Of a stretch of DNA of 64,000 bases, positions 43,106 to 52,334 are shown piece by piece. The position numbers and the translations under genes were made by a program. The stretch covers positions 25,579,828 to 25,643,827 of the forward strand of contig NC_079876.1 in NCBI RefSeq assembly GCF_029227915.1, given 5' to 3'. The notes beneath the pieces are model-generated. The model did no database searches and was not told the DNA's origin. It saw nothing but the letters and a program-made list of their open reading frames with translations. This DNA comes from Hydractinia symbiolongicarpus (lineage: Eukaryota > Cnidaria > Hydrozoa > Anthoathecata > Hydractiniidae). Numbering within the stretch: position 1 is the first letter of the stretch; every line of letters begins with the position of its first letter.

Positions 43106-45358
43106 TTACAGTGTAGATTTACATACAATACATGTGCAAACAGTAGATTGAGATGGACAAACTGCATCTTCAATTTCATCATTGCAAAATTCGTCAAGTT
43201 CCCTTAACAGATCAATATATCTTTGAGTAGTAATACTAAACTTCTCAACTGTTTTACCTGATAACAATTTCAATCGCTTTTCTTCTTCTTGTCTTGCTTT
43301 CATACGTGGGTGTGAATTAATGTACAAGAGTCTCTCCTGGGTAAGTGGTTCAACAAGGGCCCAATTTTTCTCCTTCTCGCAACGTGAAAAGGCAGTATAG
43401 GCTGTACCAAGGTTATTTTTCTCCATTTCAATTCCTTGTTGTAACTTTATACGCATACGTGTGGCAGTTTTACCATCTCCAATAGACATACCTTGACTTT
43501 TTGCAATTGTTATAGCGTAACCTGGCATTAATGGTAATCCACTTCTAACGCAACAATCTGACTCACATAATCCTTCCACAGGAGTAATTAGTGCCCATGT
43601 GGCATGTTCAACAAGCCATACTGGTCCTTTATAATTTGGAAAATTGACAACAACAGCAATAGGGAATTCAGGCGGTGATGTATCTGGAGCATAAAGAATT
43701 GCAATCATTTTACCCATTGCACCATTATTAAGGCCAAGTCCAGTAAGACCCTTTTGGTTCTTAGTTAGTATTACACTGGCACCAACCGCAATCAAAGACC
43801 GTGATGGAATTTGTCCCAATTGTTTATCAGTTAATGAATGATGTTTACCACGACCCGTTGATGGAATAACAGCAACTGGTACACCAAGGTTAGCTAATTT
43901 ATTGTGGTTTTCTTCATTAACTTCCTTGCATGTTTCCATTAATGTGAGCACACGGTCATGTGAAAAGTTACATTTCTCAGTTTGTGACAAGGCGCCTTCA
44001 TAACGACTATTAATATCTAGCCAGTCTTGTTGGGTAATTGAACCATTACGTATACGAAGAAGCCGCTGTAAAAGAGGTAACTGATCTGGCCCTTGACGCA
44101 TCGTTTCAGTAAGAACAATAACATTTTCAAATGAGCGATAGATTGCATAACCAGCTAAGTTGATGGTTGAATCATCATATTTAGGAGGTTGATGAAGATC
44201 TAAAGCACGCACTGGCCCAAGTTGGCCAAGGTCACCAAAGAAATTGACAGTTGGTATTCCTCCATAATAATTATCAAAATCACCTGTTGACTCGCATAAT
44301 CGTTGACTGCACCAGGCTACAAGAAGCTTAGACTGCATGCTACGCTCATCAATGTTCAGTTGAAATAACTTAAGTCCATTGTCTTCATGCAGACCTGTAT
44401 ATTTTCTCAATTTCCTCAAAGATGTATCACCTAATGGATAATCAGAGAGCTGAACACAATTTGAATCCTTATCTTTTTTTAATTTATGTGGTGGTGGTGT
44501 CATGGAATGTATAGTTCGCCCATTTGGTATAAGAACAGATGCGGCACCAGTTGGGGCCAAGTTCATAACAGCAGAATTTCGATTTAATAAACGACGAACA
44601 ATTCTGGTGAGAGCGGTGATAATAAATGTTTTTCCAACACCAGCTGTGCCTTGAATTAACAAATTTAATGGCTTGGTGCCTGTTGGCAAATTTCCTTTTG
44701 CAACTAGTAGCAAATGCTGAAGATTTATTCCAATGACTGTTCTTTGTAGTTCATTAGCTTTTAGGACATTTATCACAGGTAATGTGCAATCATCACCGTG
44801 AGTAAATTCATTTCTTTCAGCTTCTACAGATACAGATTTCAACCAAGTATCAGCGTTATTAGGCCATTGACAACCAAAACATTGAATTGCATAATTATTC
44901 CAATCAAAAAAAGATCCCCCATCAGGAAGAATCTGTTCTACATTTGGCTCGTCCATATCAGAAACATGATTTCTAGCGATATCTCTCATTATTGCCCTAC
45001 CTATGTTCATATTTGCAAAAGTTGAATCTTGAGAACTTGCAATGGTAGATTGGGATGATTGTGATGAAGGCTGAGTGTTGTTATCATTAATTGGTCGTAC
45101 ATGATATTGTGTTTTTCTTTTTTTCGAGTCAAAAGATTTTTTGGCTTCTTTTAATGCATTAGTTAGTATTGGCGGACAGTTATCAGATTCAACTAAGTCA
45201 GCCAATGCGCCAGCAAACGACTCCTGTTGTCCCTTTAATTCTTCCACAATGCGCCATGTTCCAACAGTAAATATCATGAGCATGGCTTTTGCAAAGTCCT
45301 CTGTAACAGGCCAAACAGGTTTTGTTGATAATCCTGTGAATACTGGGACATGATCCAT
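43106..45358 (-). CDS. Helitron Pif1-like helicase segment
   Basis: 750 codons open from the first Met after the stop. Residues 237-244 are Walker A GTAGVGKT; then APTGAAS (motif Ia), LNIDERSMQ (Walker B, motif II), FFGDLGQLGPV (motif III), LTETMRQ (motif IV), and near the C-terminus GYAITIAKSQGMSI and TAYTAFSRCEKEKNWALVEP (motifs V-VI). This is the SF1B helicase of Helitrons, which unwinds donor DNA during rolling-circle transfer. The first 200 residues, with a Ser/Gln-rich linker, belong to the Rep-helicase junction. It is separated from the Rep part by a TAG stop at about 45379, so as sequenced it is not joined to it. Confidence 0.85.
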   Translation of the reverse strand: MDHVPVFTGLSTKPVWPVTEDFAKAMLMIFTVGTWRIVEELKGQQESFAGALADLVESDNCPPILTNALKEAKKSFDSKKRKTQYHVRPINDNNTQPSSQSSQSTIASSQDSTFANMNIGRAIMRDIARNHVSDMDEPNVEQILPDGGSFFDWNNYAIQCFGCQWPNNADTWLKSVSVEAERNEFTHGDDCTLPVINVLKANELQRTVIGINLQHLLLVAKGNLPTGTKPLNLLIQGTAGVGKTFIITALTRIVRRLLNRNSAVMNLAPTGAASVLIPNGRTIHSMTPPPHKLKKDKDSNCVQLSDYPLGDTSLRKLRKYTGLHEDNGLKLFQLNIDERSMQSKLLVAWCSQRLCESTGDFDNYYGGIPTVNFFGDLGQLGPVRALDLHQPPKYDDSTINLAGYAIYRSFENVIVLTETMRQGPDQLPLLQRLLRIRNGSITQQDWLDINSRYEGALSQTEKCNFSHDRVLTLMETCKEVNEENHNKLANLGVPVAVIPSTGRGKHHSLTDKQLGQIPSRSLIAVGASVILTKNQKGLTGLGLNNGAMGKMIAILYAPDTSPPEFPIAVVVNFPNYKGPVWLVEHATWALITPVEGLCESDCCVRSGLPLMPGYAITIAKSQGMSIGDGKTATRMRIKLQQGIEMEKNNLGTAYTAFSRCEKEKNWALVEPLTQERLLYINSHPRMKARQEEEKRLKLLSGKTVEKFSITTQRYIDLLRELDEFCNDEIEDAVCPSQSTVCTCIVCKSTL

Positions 45359-45379
45359 CTTACAAGTGCAATTGCATTT

Positions 45380-46067
45380 CTAGCTCCAATCCCATAAAGT
45401 GATTTCAGGTTCAGTCTGTCTTCGCTTATCACTTAAAAATTTGTCAAGTGTACTGCTTTTTGTCACAGTTTCATCTTCACCAGATGTATTTAAGGTCCGG
45501 AATCCACTTAGACCAATGTAACGGAAGTTTCGAGTACATCTAGTCAAATGACCACCACTATTAATAAAATCAGCAGCAGCTGCTGGCACATCCACCATCC
45601 CTGTAATTTTTTGAAGCAACCTTTGAGCTAAATTTTTTACTGTGCTTCCATCAGCAGCATTTTCTATTAAATGTCGATAAATATGTACAAAATCTTCAGT
45701 TGAAGCTGCTCCTTTGCAAGCATAGCCAGCAATGTATTTTTGAAGGGCAATAAGATCCTGGTCAATAATTACTTGACTGTCACAGTTTGCAAGCCAACTA
45801 AGTAAACGCGTCTTGACATGCATTATCATGCGGCTGTGATCTATAGGTCCTTCATACCTTGGATGTTCCCCTTTTGTTATGATTGGGTGAAAGGGGTGAA
45901 TTTCTTTGCCACTTGTTTTTTTGGTTTGTGGATCGACATCACCAAAGTGAAAGCGGCAGTACTTTTGTGGAGCAGTATCCCTTTCGCTTTTTTTTACGAC
46001 GGTAACGCAAACAACTAGAATTACAGTTATGTAGTCCTATTCTATTTACAAGATAAATGTGCTGTTC
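45380..46067 (-). pseudogene. Helitron Rep, C-terminal part with catalytic tyrosines
   Basis: After the stop near 46066 the frame continues with HIYLVNRIGLHNCN and SCLRYRRKK, shifts one base in an A run near 45990 and goes on with KYCRFHFGDVDPQTKK, a cysteine-rich segment typical of Helitron Rep. The open part 45829-45380 contains ALQKYIAGYACKGAAST, whose Y-x3-Y-x2-K arrangement is the two-tyrosine catalytic motif that attacks the transposon ends. It would be contiguous with the ORFs on both sides in an intact element. Confidence 0.8.
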
Positions 46068-49000
46068 TTATATACCACCTTCATGGTTTGCAACATCTGA
46101 AAGTTGTTGTGTCAATGGGTTATAGCCAAGAGCTTCTTGAGTTCCTTCCGGGACTGCCCATTTATCTTTGTTTGGTACCCACGTTGTAACTCCAGTGACA
46201 TCGTCTATCATTTCAGTCCCTCCAGCAGGATGTAATGAAGTAAATTGGGGAGAAAATATTCCATCTCTATCTTCATTTGTAGTTTGTAACCATTGTTGAA
46301 GGTCATGTGCAGCAGTTTGGGATGCTTGAGAGTCAGTAGCATCATCAGATAAATTATCCATTATTGTTTTAACCTTTTGTGCATGTTTAGAGGATGATAT
46401 GATAGAGTGACTATGAATTTCACCTCTGCCTTTAGCAAATTCATAGCGCCACCAATAATCATCATATTGAAATACTTCCTTGTTGATAATGGCAAAGTAA
46501 TTTATAGTCATGGCATCAAAGTACTGTGTGACAATGTGAAGATTATGCAAGATTAATTCCCGTTTGAATTTTCCATCACTTTCTACCTGGCTACGCACAA
46601 CCTGTTCATCTAAATTGTTTATTAATGCATGATACTGTATCAGCAGTTCGTGTAAGGGCTTCCAATGAAATTCTGCACAACCATTAGTATCAAAATAGGC
46701 TGGCAGATCACCAAACTCCTTGCGTCTGAAAAACAACATGGCATCTACCTTCTTTTTTTGTTCTCTCCAGTAAGGGTCAGTATGTACCAAGTTTTTACCA
46801 ATGCTGATAATTTTCCGCGGAACAGAATCATCATTGTTTTGCAAATTTTCTCTCAGTTCCGCAATTGTGAGATGAGCATCATTTAATTGCTGAGAAACAA
46901 CAAAGCTACCCTGTTGCAATGCTTGCATCCGCAATCGCATGTTCAATAAGAAAAATTTTAAGTAAGGATGTTTGGTTACACGGTTATCTGTGCAGTGGTA
47001 TATATGTTCAATGTAGTCCTCAAATTTGATTTTTTGTAACCTCGGAACAGTAAAGTCACAATGACCATTGATAAAAACAGTAGGGTATGCCATTGTAAAA
47101 AAGCCTGGAGTTTTTAATTCACGAATTGGCCTTTCTCGGGTGTATTCCAAATTTGCACTAGCAACTGTGCCTTGTTGTAGAGCTTGATTGACTGCTTCTT
47201 CTGATCCTAACATCTTTTGTAATATTGTTCTTAATTCTTTGTCAGCATCTTTAGGTTCAATGGGGCATACTAAACCTGATCGAGTGATACTTTCATCATC
47301 ATCAGGAAGATCTTGTTGGAATTGATTTTCGACAGGACCCTTGTCTCCTTCAGGTGTGATATGCGGTAACTCAACAACAGGTAAATCAGGTAATTCTGAG
47401 CGTATCTCAGGTAAATTTAGAATGCGATCGTTTTTGATAGAGACATCCTTGTAGAACTCGTTAGGTAAATACCGAAAGTAACGTCTTCTTAATTTATGAT
47501 TAATGTGGTCAGGGCCATTATATAGATGCTTGTTTAGAATATCTGGCTGGTCAACTCCACCTTCAGGAAAACCAAAACACAAACCACGCAAAGCTTTGTC
47601 AACTTTACTTCTTTTCACAGTATATTGTTGAATTGAATTCCGGCTTCCTTTTTTCTTTATAACAATTATCCCCACATTTGCTGGCAATGACGGTAACTCA
47701 GTAGCAATTTGCATTCTTTGTGGAAAACTAATACAATGACCTTTAGATGCAAGCATGCCATAACGCAAGAGGTGTACATTCATAATAACGGTGATACGAC
47801 GAATCAGTGCTTCTTCTAATATTGTCAAGTTTTGAAGATACGGCGGTACAGGTGAAAAATGCATATCGTTATGACGAATATTATCTTGTATTGGACCCAA
47901 ATCGTCATTGTCGACACTAAATATACCCGAATATCTGGCAGCTATCACCATATTTTGTTTTGAATTACGAATACTTTCAGTATGACATCTGGAACACCTT
48001 CCATCACTTGAAATTTTCCAAGGTTTGAGAGAAATTGGTTTTGTTCCATTTTTTGCAGTTTGATTGATGGGTGAGGTAGCATGAAATACTGGTCGGATTT
48101 CAAGACAAGTTTTACAAGAGGCTAAACTATGTAACATTTTGCCCTCCTCAAACTTTTGTACAGCTGCAACAACATCAGGATTTGGATGAATGGTAGAAAG
48201 TTCTGTTTGAAATATTTCTTTCTGGCTAACTGGTTGGTTGATAGTAACGCTAGAGGGTATTGGGTGATTGACAGGTAAATTCACTGATATTGACTTTGCA
48301 GTTTTCGTTTCTGGGGTTGGTAAATTTGTTGGCAATATATTCCCTTTACTACTCTTAGACACTGGTTGTGAAACTGTTGTTTTTCGAAAAGTAGAATGAG
48401 TTTGTGAACGTTTTAGTCTATGAGTTTTTCGGTTACGTCTTTTATTGGTTTCAGTAGTTATTTCGTTTACTTTTGGTTCCTCATATGTAATATTTGAATC
48501 AACACATTTTTGCTTTAAAGCATACTCTTTAGCTGAAAATTTGTTCTTTAATTTATTGGCTGACATGATAGAACTCATTATTTTTGCCACTAGAAAATCC
48601 TGGCTTTGGCTGAAACTGTTCGCTCCCAAATGAGTTTTTTGACAATTTATATTTTTAGGTTGAATGATATGTTCTGATGACAACCGAGTAGTTTTTTTAG
48701 GTGGACTACTTGCAGAATTACTAGCAGAGGTGTTCACACTGTTATGAAATATTAATGACTGGTAGTAATTATTATTAACCCTTCCAAGCAAAATAAAGAA
48801 GCCTTCATTTATTATTTGTGCTGCCTGTTGATCAGCAGAAAGTTCATCAGTTTCTTCAAAAGTAGGAGCTATAACAGTATAGGGATGCTCAGCAGTGGTA
48901 GTATCTGATGTTATTAAAATATTGATGCCTAACATTATTGCTGCAGCCCGTATAAAAATCTCTTCAACGTCCACAGTTGGTCTTGACTGAGCTTGTAAAA

Positions 49001-49670
49001 AATGTTCCCATTGTTCAGGGCTGATTATTTCAACAGTTCTACTAACTACAAAAACTGGCATATCGTTATTTTTTCGTACAAAATTAACAACAGCCGCACG
49101 AAGTTGGAGGTGATCCTCAAAATGTAGTGCATTGGGGATACGCTCCCTAATTTCGGGTCTATTAAGTTGTTGTATCACTGCTCTATAGAAACAATTACCA
49201 TCACCTGCTGTTACTTCCTGATATGTGACATTCGACAGACCAATACTTCTAGCATGTGCAACTATTTGATTGGCGGAATTTGAGTTGTTAAAAAGATGTG
49301 TGGCATATGATTCCTGACATGCAATCTGGAAGTCAATATCATTATTGGTAAAAGGCCCAGGATTACTTTCAACGTCACCAGACAACAACAACAGTAATTT
49401 TAATGACACAAGGTTTATATTACAGCTCAGCAATGACACAAAAATCATTAAAATGAAAGTTCTTAAAAAGCAAAAATAATCTTGGCTAGTAGTGTCGAAA
49501 ACCAATTTATGATTTGATAACTTGTGGTGGTTATGATTTATTGATGTATTGTTATGGCAGTGACTAGCAGCTGCGGTATAAAAAGCACCAATGGTGGATC
49601 GATATGCTTGAATTGATATCATGATTTGTGGGCAAAATAAAATAAGGCTTGTTTGGGATCCTTGAGACAC
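46068..49670 (-). CDS. Helitron N-terminal protein: 2A-like motif, OTU, Rep HUH
   Basis: A 1200-aa open frame. About residues 65-97 are hydrophobic (FILMIFVSLLSCNINLVSLK) and run into GDVESNPGP at 98-106, a 2A ribosome-skipping motif. About 150-305 is an OTU cysteine protease: TAGDGNCFYRAVIQQL (Asp 157, Cys 160) and later EGFFILLGRVNNNYYQSL. The middle is Ser/Thr- and basic-rich and holds CKTC and CSRCH zinc-like pairs. The last third is Helitron_like_N and Rep, with RYEFAKGRGEIHSHSIIS (H-x-H of the HUH nuclease, x being Ser here) near residue 1120. It stops at TAA near 46066, within the Rep domain. If the 2A works, a short hydrophobic peptide is separated from the OTU-Rep-helicase protein. 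Confidence 0.8.
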   Translation of the reverse strand: MSQGSQTSLILFCPQIMISIQAYRSTIGAFYTAAASHCHNNTSINHNHHKLSNHKLVFDTTSQDYFCFLRTFILMIFVSLLSCNINLVSLKLLLLLSGDVESNPGPFTNNDIDFQIACQESYATHLFNNSNSANQIVAHARSIGLSNVTYQEVTAGDGNCFYRAVIQQLNRPEIRERIPNALHFEDHLQLRAAVVNFVRKNNDMPVFVVSRTVEIISPEQWEHFLQAQSRPTVDVEEIFIRAAAIMLGINILITSDTTTAEHPYTVIAPTFEETDELSADQQAAQIINEGFFILLGRVNNNYYQSLIFHNSVNTSASNSASSPPKKTTRLSSEHIIQPKNINCQKTHLGANSFSQSQDFLVAKIMSSIMSANKLKNKFSAKEYALKQKCVDSNITYEEPKVNEITTETNKRRNRKTHRLKRSQTHSTFRKTTVSQPVSKSSKGNILPTNLPTPETKTAKSISVNLPVNHPIPSSVTINQPVSQKEIFQTELSTIHPNPDVVAAVQKFEEGKMLHSLASCKTCLEIRPVFHATSPINQTAKNGTKPISLKPWKISSDGRCSRCHTESIRNSKQNMVIAARYSGIFSVDNDDLGPIQDNIRHNDMHFSPVPPYLQNLTILEEALIRRITVIMNVHLLRYGMLASKGHCISFPQRMQIATELPSLPANVGIIVIKKKGSRNSIQQYTVKRSKVDKALRGLCFGFPEGGVDQPDILNKHLYNGPDHINHKLRRRYFRYLPNEFYKDVSIKNDRILNLPEIRSELPDLPVVELPHITPEGDKGPVENQFQQDLPDDDESITRSGLVCPIEPKDADKELRTILQKMLGSEEAVNQALQQGTVASANLEYTRERPIRELKTPGFFTMAYPTVFINGHCDFTVPRLQKIKFEDYIEHIYHCTDNRVTKHPYLKFFLLNMRLRMQALQQGSFVVSQQLNDAHLTIAELRENLQNNDDSVPRKIISIGKNLVHTDPYWREQKKKVDAMLFFRRKEFGDLPAYFDTNGCAEFHWKPLHELLIQYHALINNLDEQVVRSQVESDGKFKRELILHNLHIVTQYFDAMTINYFAIINKEVFQYDDYWWRYEFAKGRGEIHSHSIISSSKHAQKVKTIMDNLSDDATDSQASQTAAHDLQQWLQTTNEDRDGIFSPQFTSLHPAGGTEMIDDVTGVTTWVPNKDKWAVPEGTQEALGYNPLTQQLSDVANHEGGI
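49353..49379 (-). other. 2A-like ribosome-skipping motif GDVESNPGP
   Basis: The nine codons match the core D-(V/I)-E-x-N-P-G-P exactly, and a leucine-rich stretch (LKLLLLLS) precedes it, as in functional 2A sequences. Separation would fall between the final Gly and Pro. It lies between a hydrophobic segment and the OTU domain. Confidence 0.85.
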
Positions 49671-50589
49671 TGTGAAATATCAGCTAGCTAACTTCCGGGG
49701 AAAAGAAATTGCACAGAACACAAAACTTTCAAAAATAATCTAAAGTAACTCAGCAGGCTAAATTCGGGGAAATGAAGTTATCCAACCAGGCAAACAAAAT
49801 AAACCAAAAAATAACTTTAAAAATTAACTATATAAAGTTTATCAAACTTGTGGCCTCCCCAACCACCTGTCGGCAAGAGAAGTTATCCAAAAGCAGGCAA
49901 ACAAAAAAAATAAACAAAACACAGAAGTTTCAAACACAATCCAAAGTAGTTATCAAATAATAACTTATTTAATAAACCAAAATTATCAAATAATAACTTA
50001 TCCAATAATCCAAGGCTTGTTGTCAAGAAACTTTCATAAAAACACGCACCCGAAATTTCCAATTTCAAGAGGGTTTGAATAAAATAATTTAAGCGGGAAC
50101 TTTAAGTACAAGCGCAATCACGCCCGGACACAAAACGCTTTGGTCAAATAAAATCGAAGCACGTGATCAAATCTGACGAATCAGGATTCGTCGGCATCAC
50201 TTTGTTAAATTTCCATCCGCCGTAATAAACTGAACCGGATTCGTCGTACTCGTACGAATTAGAGACCAATGCAGTGTTAAACTTGTTAAATGCCCACAAC
50301 GAATTTAGACTTTTTTGCGACCAATCAAAGTTATTCTGTTAAAATTTGGTTAAAATTTTACGAGGCAAGCATGAACAACATTCCTCAACTTGCAGCGAGT
50401 AGATCCCTTGCATTCTCTTATTACCTCGATTACTGCAATAGCCAGGGCACCATACAAAGCATTTTAGGAAAGGCCTGTCCACATTACCACAAAACTTCAT
50501 ATCCTGTAGTGTAATAAACACTTATATACTCATCCTAATTATGCTCTCATATTGAGGGTAATATCATTGACATTACCATTTTTTGAAAA
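49671..50589. other. Helitron upstream region, short repeats, no gene
   Basis: GGCAAACAAAATAAAC-like words and AACTTATCCAAT / TCAAATAATAACTTAT recur several times at 49770-50010, a weak local repeat. A TTCGTC-rich stretch with CGAATC/GATTCG words lies at 50180-50270. No coding signal. Confidence 0.45.
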
Positions 50590-51130
50590 GCAATGACTAT
50601 AGTTTGAACTGGACAAAGTTGTTTTGACGCATCTCACATTGCGGTAAGCATAACATAAATTTAGCAAAATTTCCACAAAGCAGAGAAAGAGTAAAATCAA
50701 AATGAGTCCTTTGGGAACACTGTATCATTTTAAATTAAAAGAAATGGCATAACATGTTACACATTCAAATAAAAAAAGTTTACAATACATCTGAATTGGA
50801 CGAAATTAGCCTTTTTAGCATGTTACATTGATCCTTCAACAACAAAAGTTTAACAAACATTCTACAAAGTAGGTAAAATCGAAGTCTGTAAAAATTAATT
50901 CTTCTGTGCATTGTAAAGTGCAACAAATACACAAATATATTACTATTAAGAAAAAATAGCTTTCTTGGCATATATTACACTGTTAACCACAACAAAGGTT
51001 TAATAAAAATATTTGCAAAACAACCCAGCAAAACTGAAATCCTTCATAATAAGTTCTTTACGCACACTGAAGTGTTAATGCCAACAAATAACATGAATCA
51101 GGCAAAATTAGCTTTTCCACAATGTACGTC
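50590..51130. repeat. Diverged minisatellite, about 160-190-bp units
   Basis: About four units share, in order, a GACAAA(A)TTAGC-like start, GCAT.TTACA(T/C)T, CAACAAAAGTTTAA, TTC.ACAAAG.A, TAAAATC.AA, and TTCTTT.(G/C)(G/C)(G/A)CA. Starts are near 50615, 50797, 50955 and 51105. It lies between the Helitron and the second copy of the micro-exon gene's last exon. Confidence 0.6.
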
Positions 51131-51145
51131 AAAACGTGTTAAGTG

Positions 51146-51246
51146 TCAATAAGTGGTCATTTTCATATACAATTCTTTTTCCTCGCATGTGTAAGCGCCA
51201 ATAGACTTGTTTTCCTCTACGTGATTCTTAAGGAAATCTTCTTCTT
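51146..51246 (-). pseudogene. Duplicate of the micro-exon gene's last exon
   Basis: After a long pyrimidine tract ending CTAG, the minus strand encodes FLKNHVEENKSIGAYTCEEKEL, matching FKKHVDENRSVGAYACEEN of the exon at 41.3 kb, and ends in TGA. The basic C-terminus of the other copy is missing. The segment matching the other copy's phase 0 would be out of frame from the acceptor, so it is probably not a working exon. Upstream exons were not found. Confidence 0.6.
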
Positions 51247-52334
51247 CTAAAAAAAAAAAGAATAATAAAAAAATGTAAGCCATAAATTGTTCTGTAAAAT
51301 AATGTTGTTCATCCTTCTTGCTTCCTATTTCAACGGGCTGTCGAAAAGATAACAGGGGAGAAGGTAATGGGTTGAGTATCAATCGTCCATACGTCAATAA
51401 AAAGATAAAAATTATTTGTCGATGGCTCATACCTAAGTCATACCTAAAATTACTTTGAGTAGATCAGGTGTCTTGTTGCATGCCCCCATGTATGTTGCTA
51501 AATAACAGCTAATGTTATTCTAAAAGTATAAATTTGCTTTAAATTAAAAGGGATGTGATAACTTGAGTGGGTGAAAAACTGTACTTTCTTATTCTTATCA
51601 AATTATTCTTTTTGTGGGTGGCTCTTTTTTTAATTGGGGGGGGGGGGGGGATTGTTTAAAATATTACAACAGTACTGCTTGTTAGCTATAGATATTAGCT
51701 AGCTAGCTACAGAGTAGAATTACCTCACTCACCAAAATTTATGCTAGCTACATTGGTAGTTTTATCCCAGTTATGTAGTTAATTTTATGCTAGCTTTGTA
51801 GCTAGTTTTATGCTATAGCCCTTTTTTTATAGCTAGCTAAACGGTTAAAGTAAGCTAGCTATATGTTATCTAAGTTCTGTTATTATGCCAGCTAAGTGGG
51901 CAGTTTTATACTAGCTAGCTTTAGGTGGCAGTAAGGATAAGAAGGGGTTCATCAATGTAAAGAAATAGTGATCTACTAGCTGTACATACCCTTTCTTCGT
52001 TTTCCTCAAAATACCCTTCTACCCTATCAAGCTATCATCAACTAAATTTTTGTTTCAAGCGCTATGTATCTGAGGAAATGTCATGTGATATTAGTAAGAG
52101 TAACTTATGAATCACGTGGCTAATGCTGTATGCCGACCTGATCTTAACTGAAAACGGCGTGTCTCGACCAACCGGATTTTCACGGAAGAAATGACCATAA
52201 AAAATATTTGGATAAGTGGGTCAAAAATCGGACGTTTTAAAATTTGATGTACTAGGAGAAAACGCGGAAATTCGTTACGCTCTAATATATTTATGGGAAC
52301 GAGGAAAGTAGCTCCGTTCGAGCAATGGCTCTCT
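51247..52334. other. No gene; TAGC-rich palindromic stretch
   Basis: A G run of about 12 lies near 51640. From about 51690 to 51920 the word TAGCTAGC and its variants recur more than ten times, making the sequence strongly self-complementary. No coding signal. Confidence 0.5.

Larger units (their letters stand above)
43106..49670 (-). mobile_element. Helitron with OTU protease, slightly broken
   Basis: A rolling-circle transposon read on the minus strand: hydrophobic N-terminus, 2A-like motif, OTU protease, Rep (HUH plus tyrosines) and Pif1-like helicase. One protein is implied, now divided by two stop codons (near 46066 and 45379) and a one-base shift in an 8-base A/T run near 45990. OTU-carrying Helitrons are known from several animals. 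Exact ends (5' TC, 3' CTRR with hairpin) were not identified; tandem repeats flank the gene on both sides. Confidence 0.8.

Noticed and set aside
51146-51430. 94-codon minus-strand frame as a complete gene
   Set aside because: The first two thirds read through a pyrimidine tract that looks like an intron end; only the last exon-like part resembles a protein seen elsewhere.
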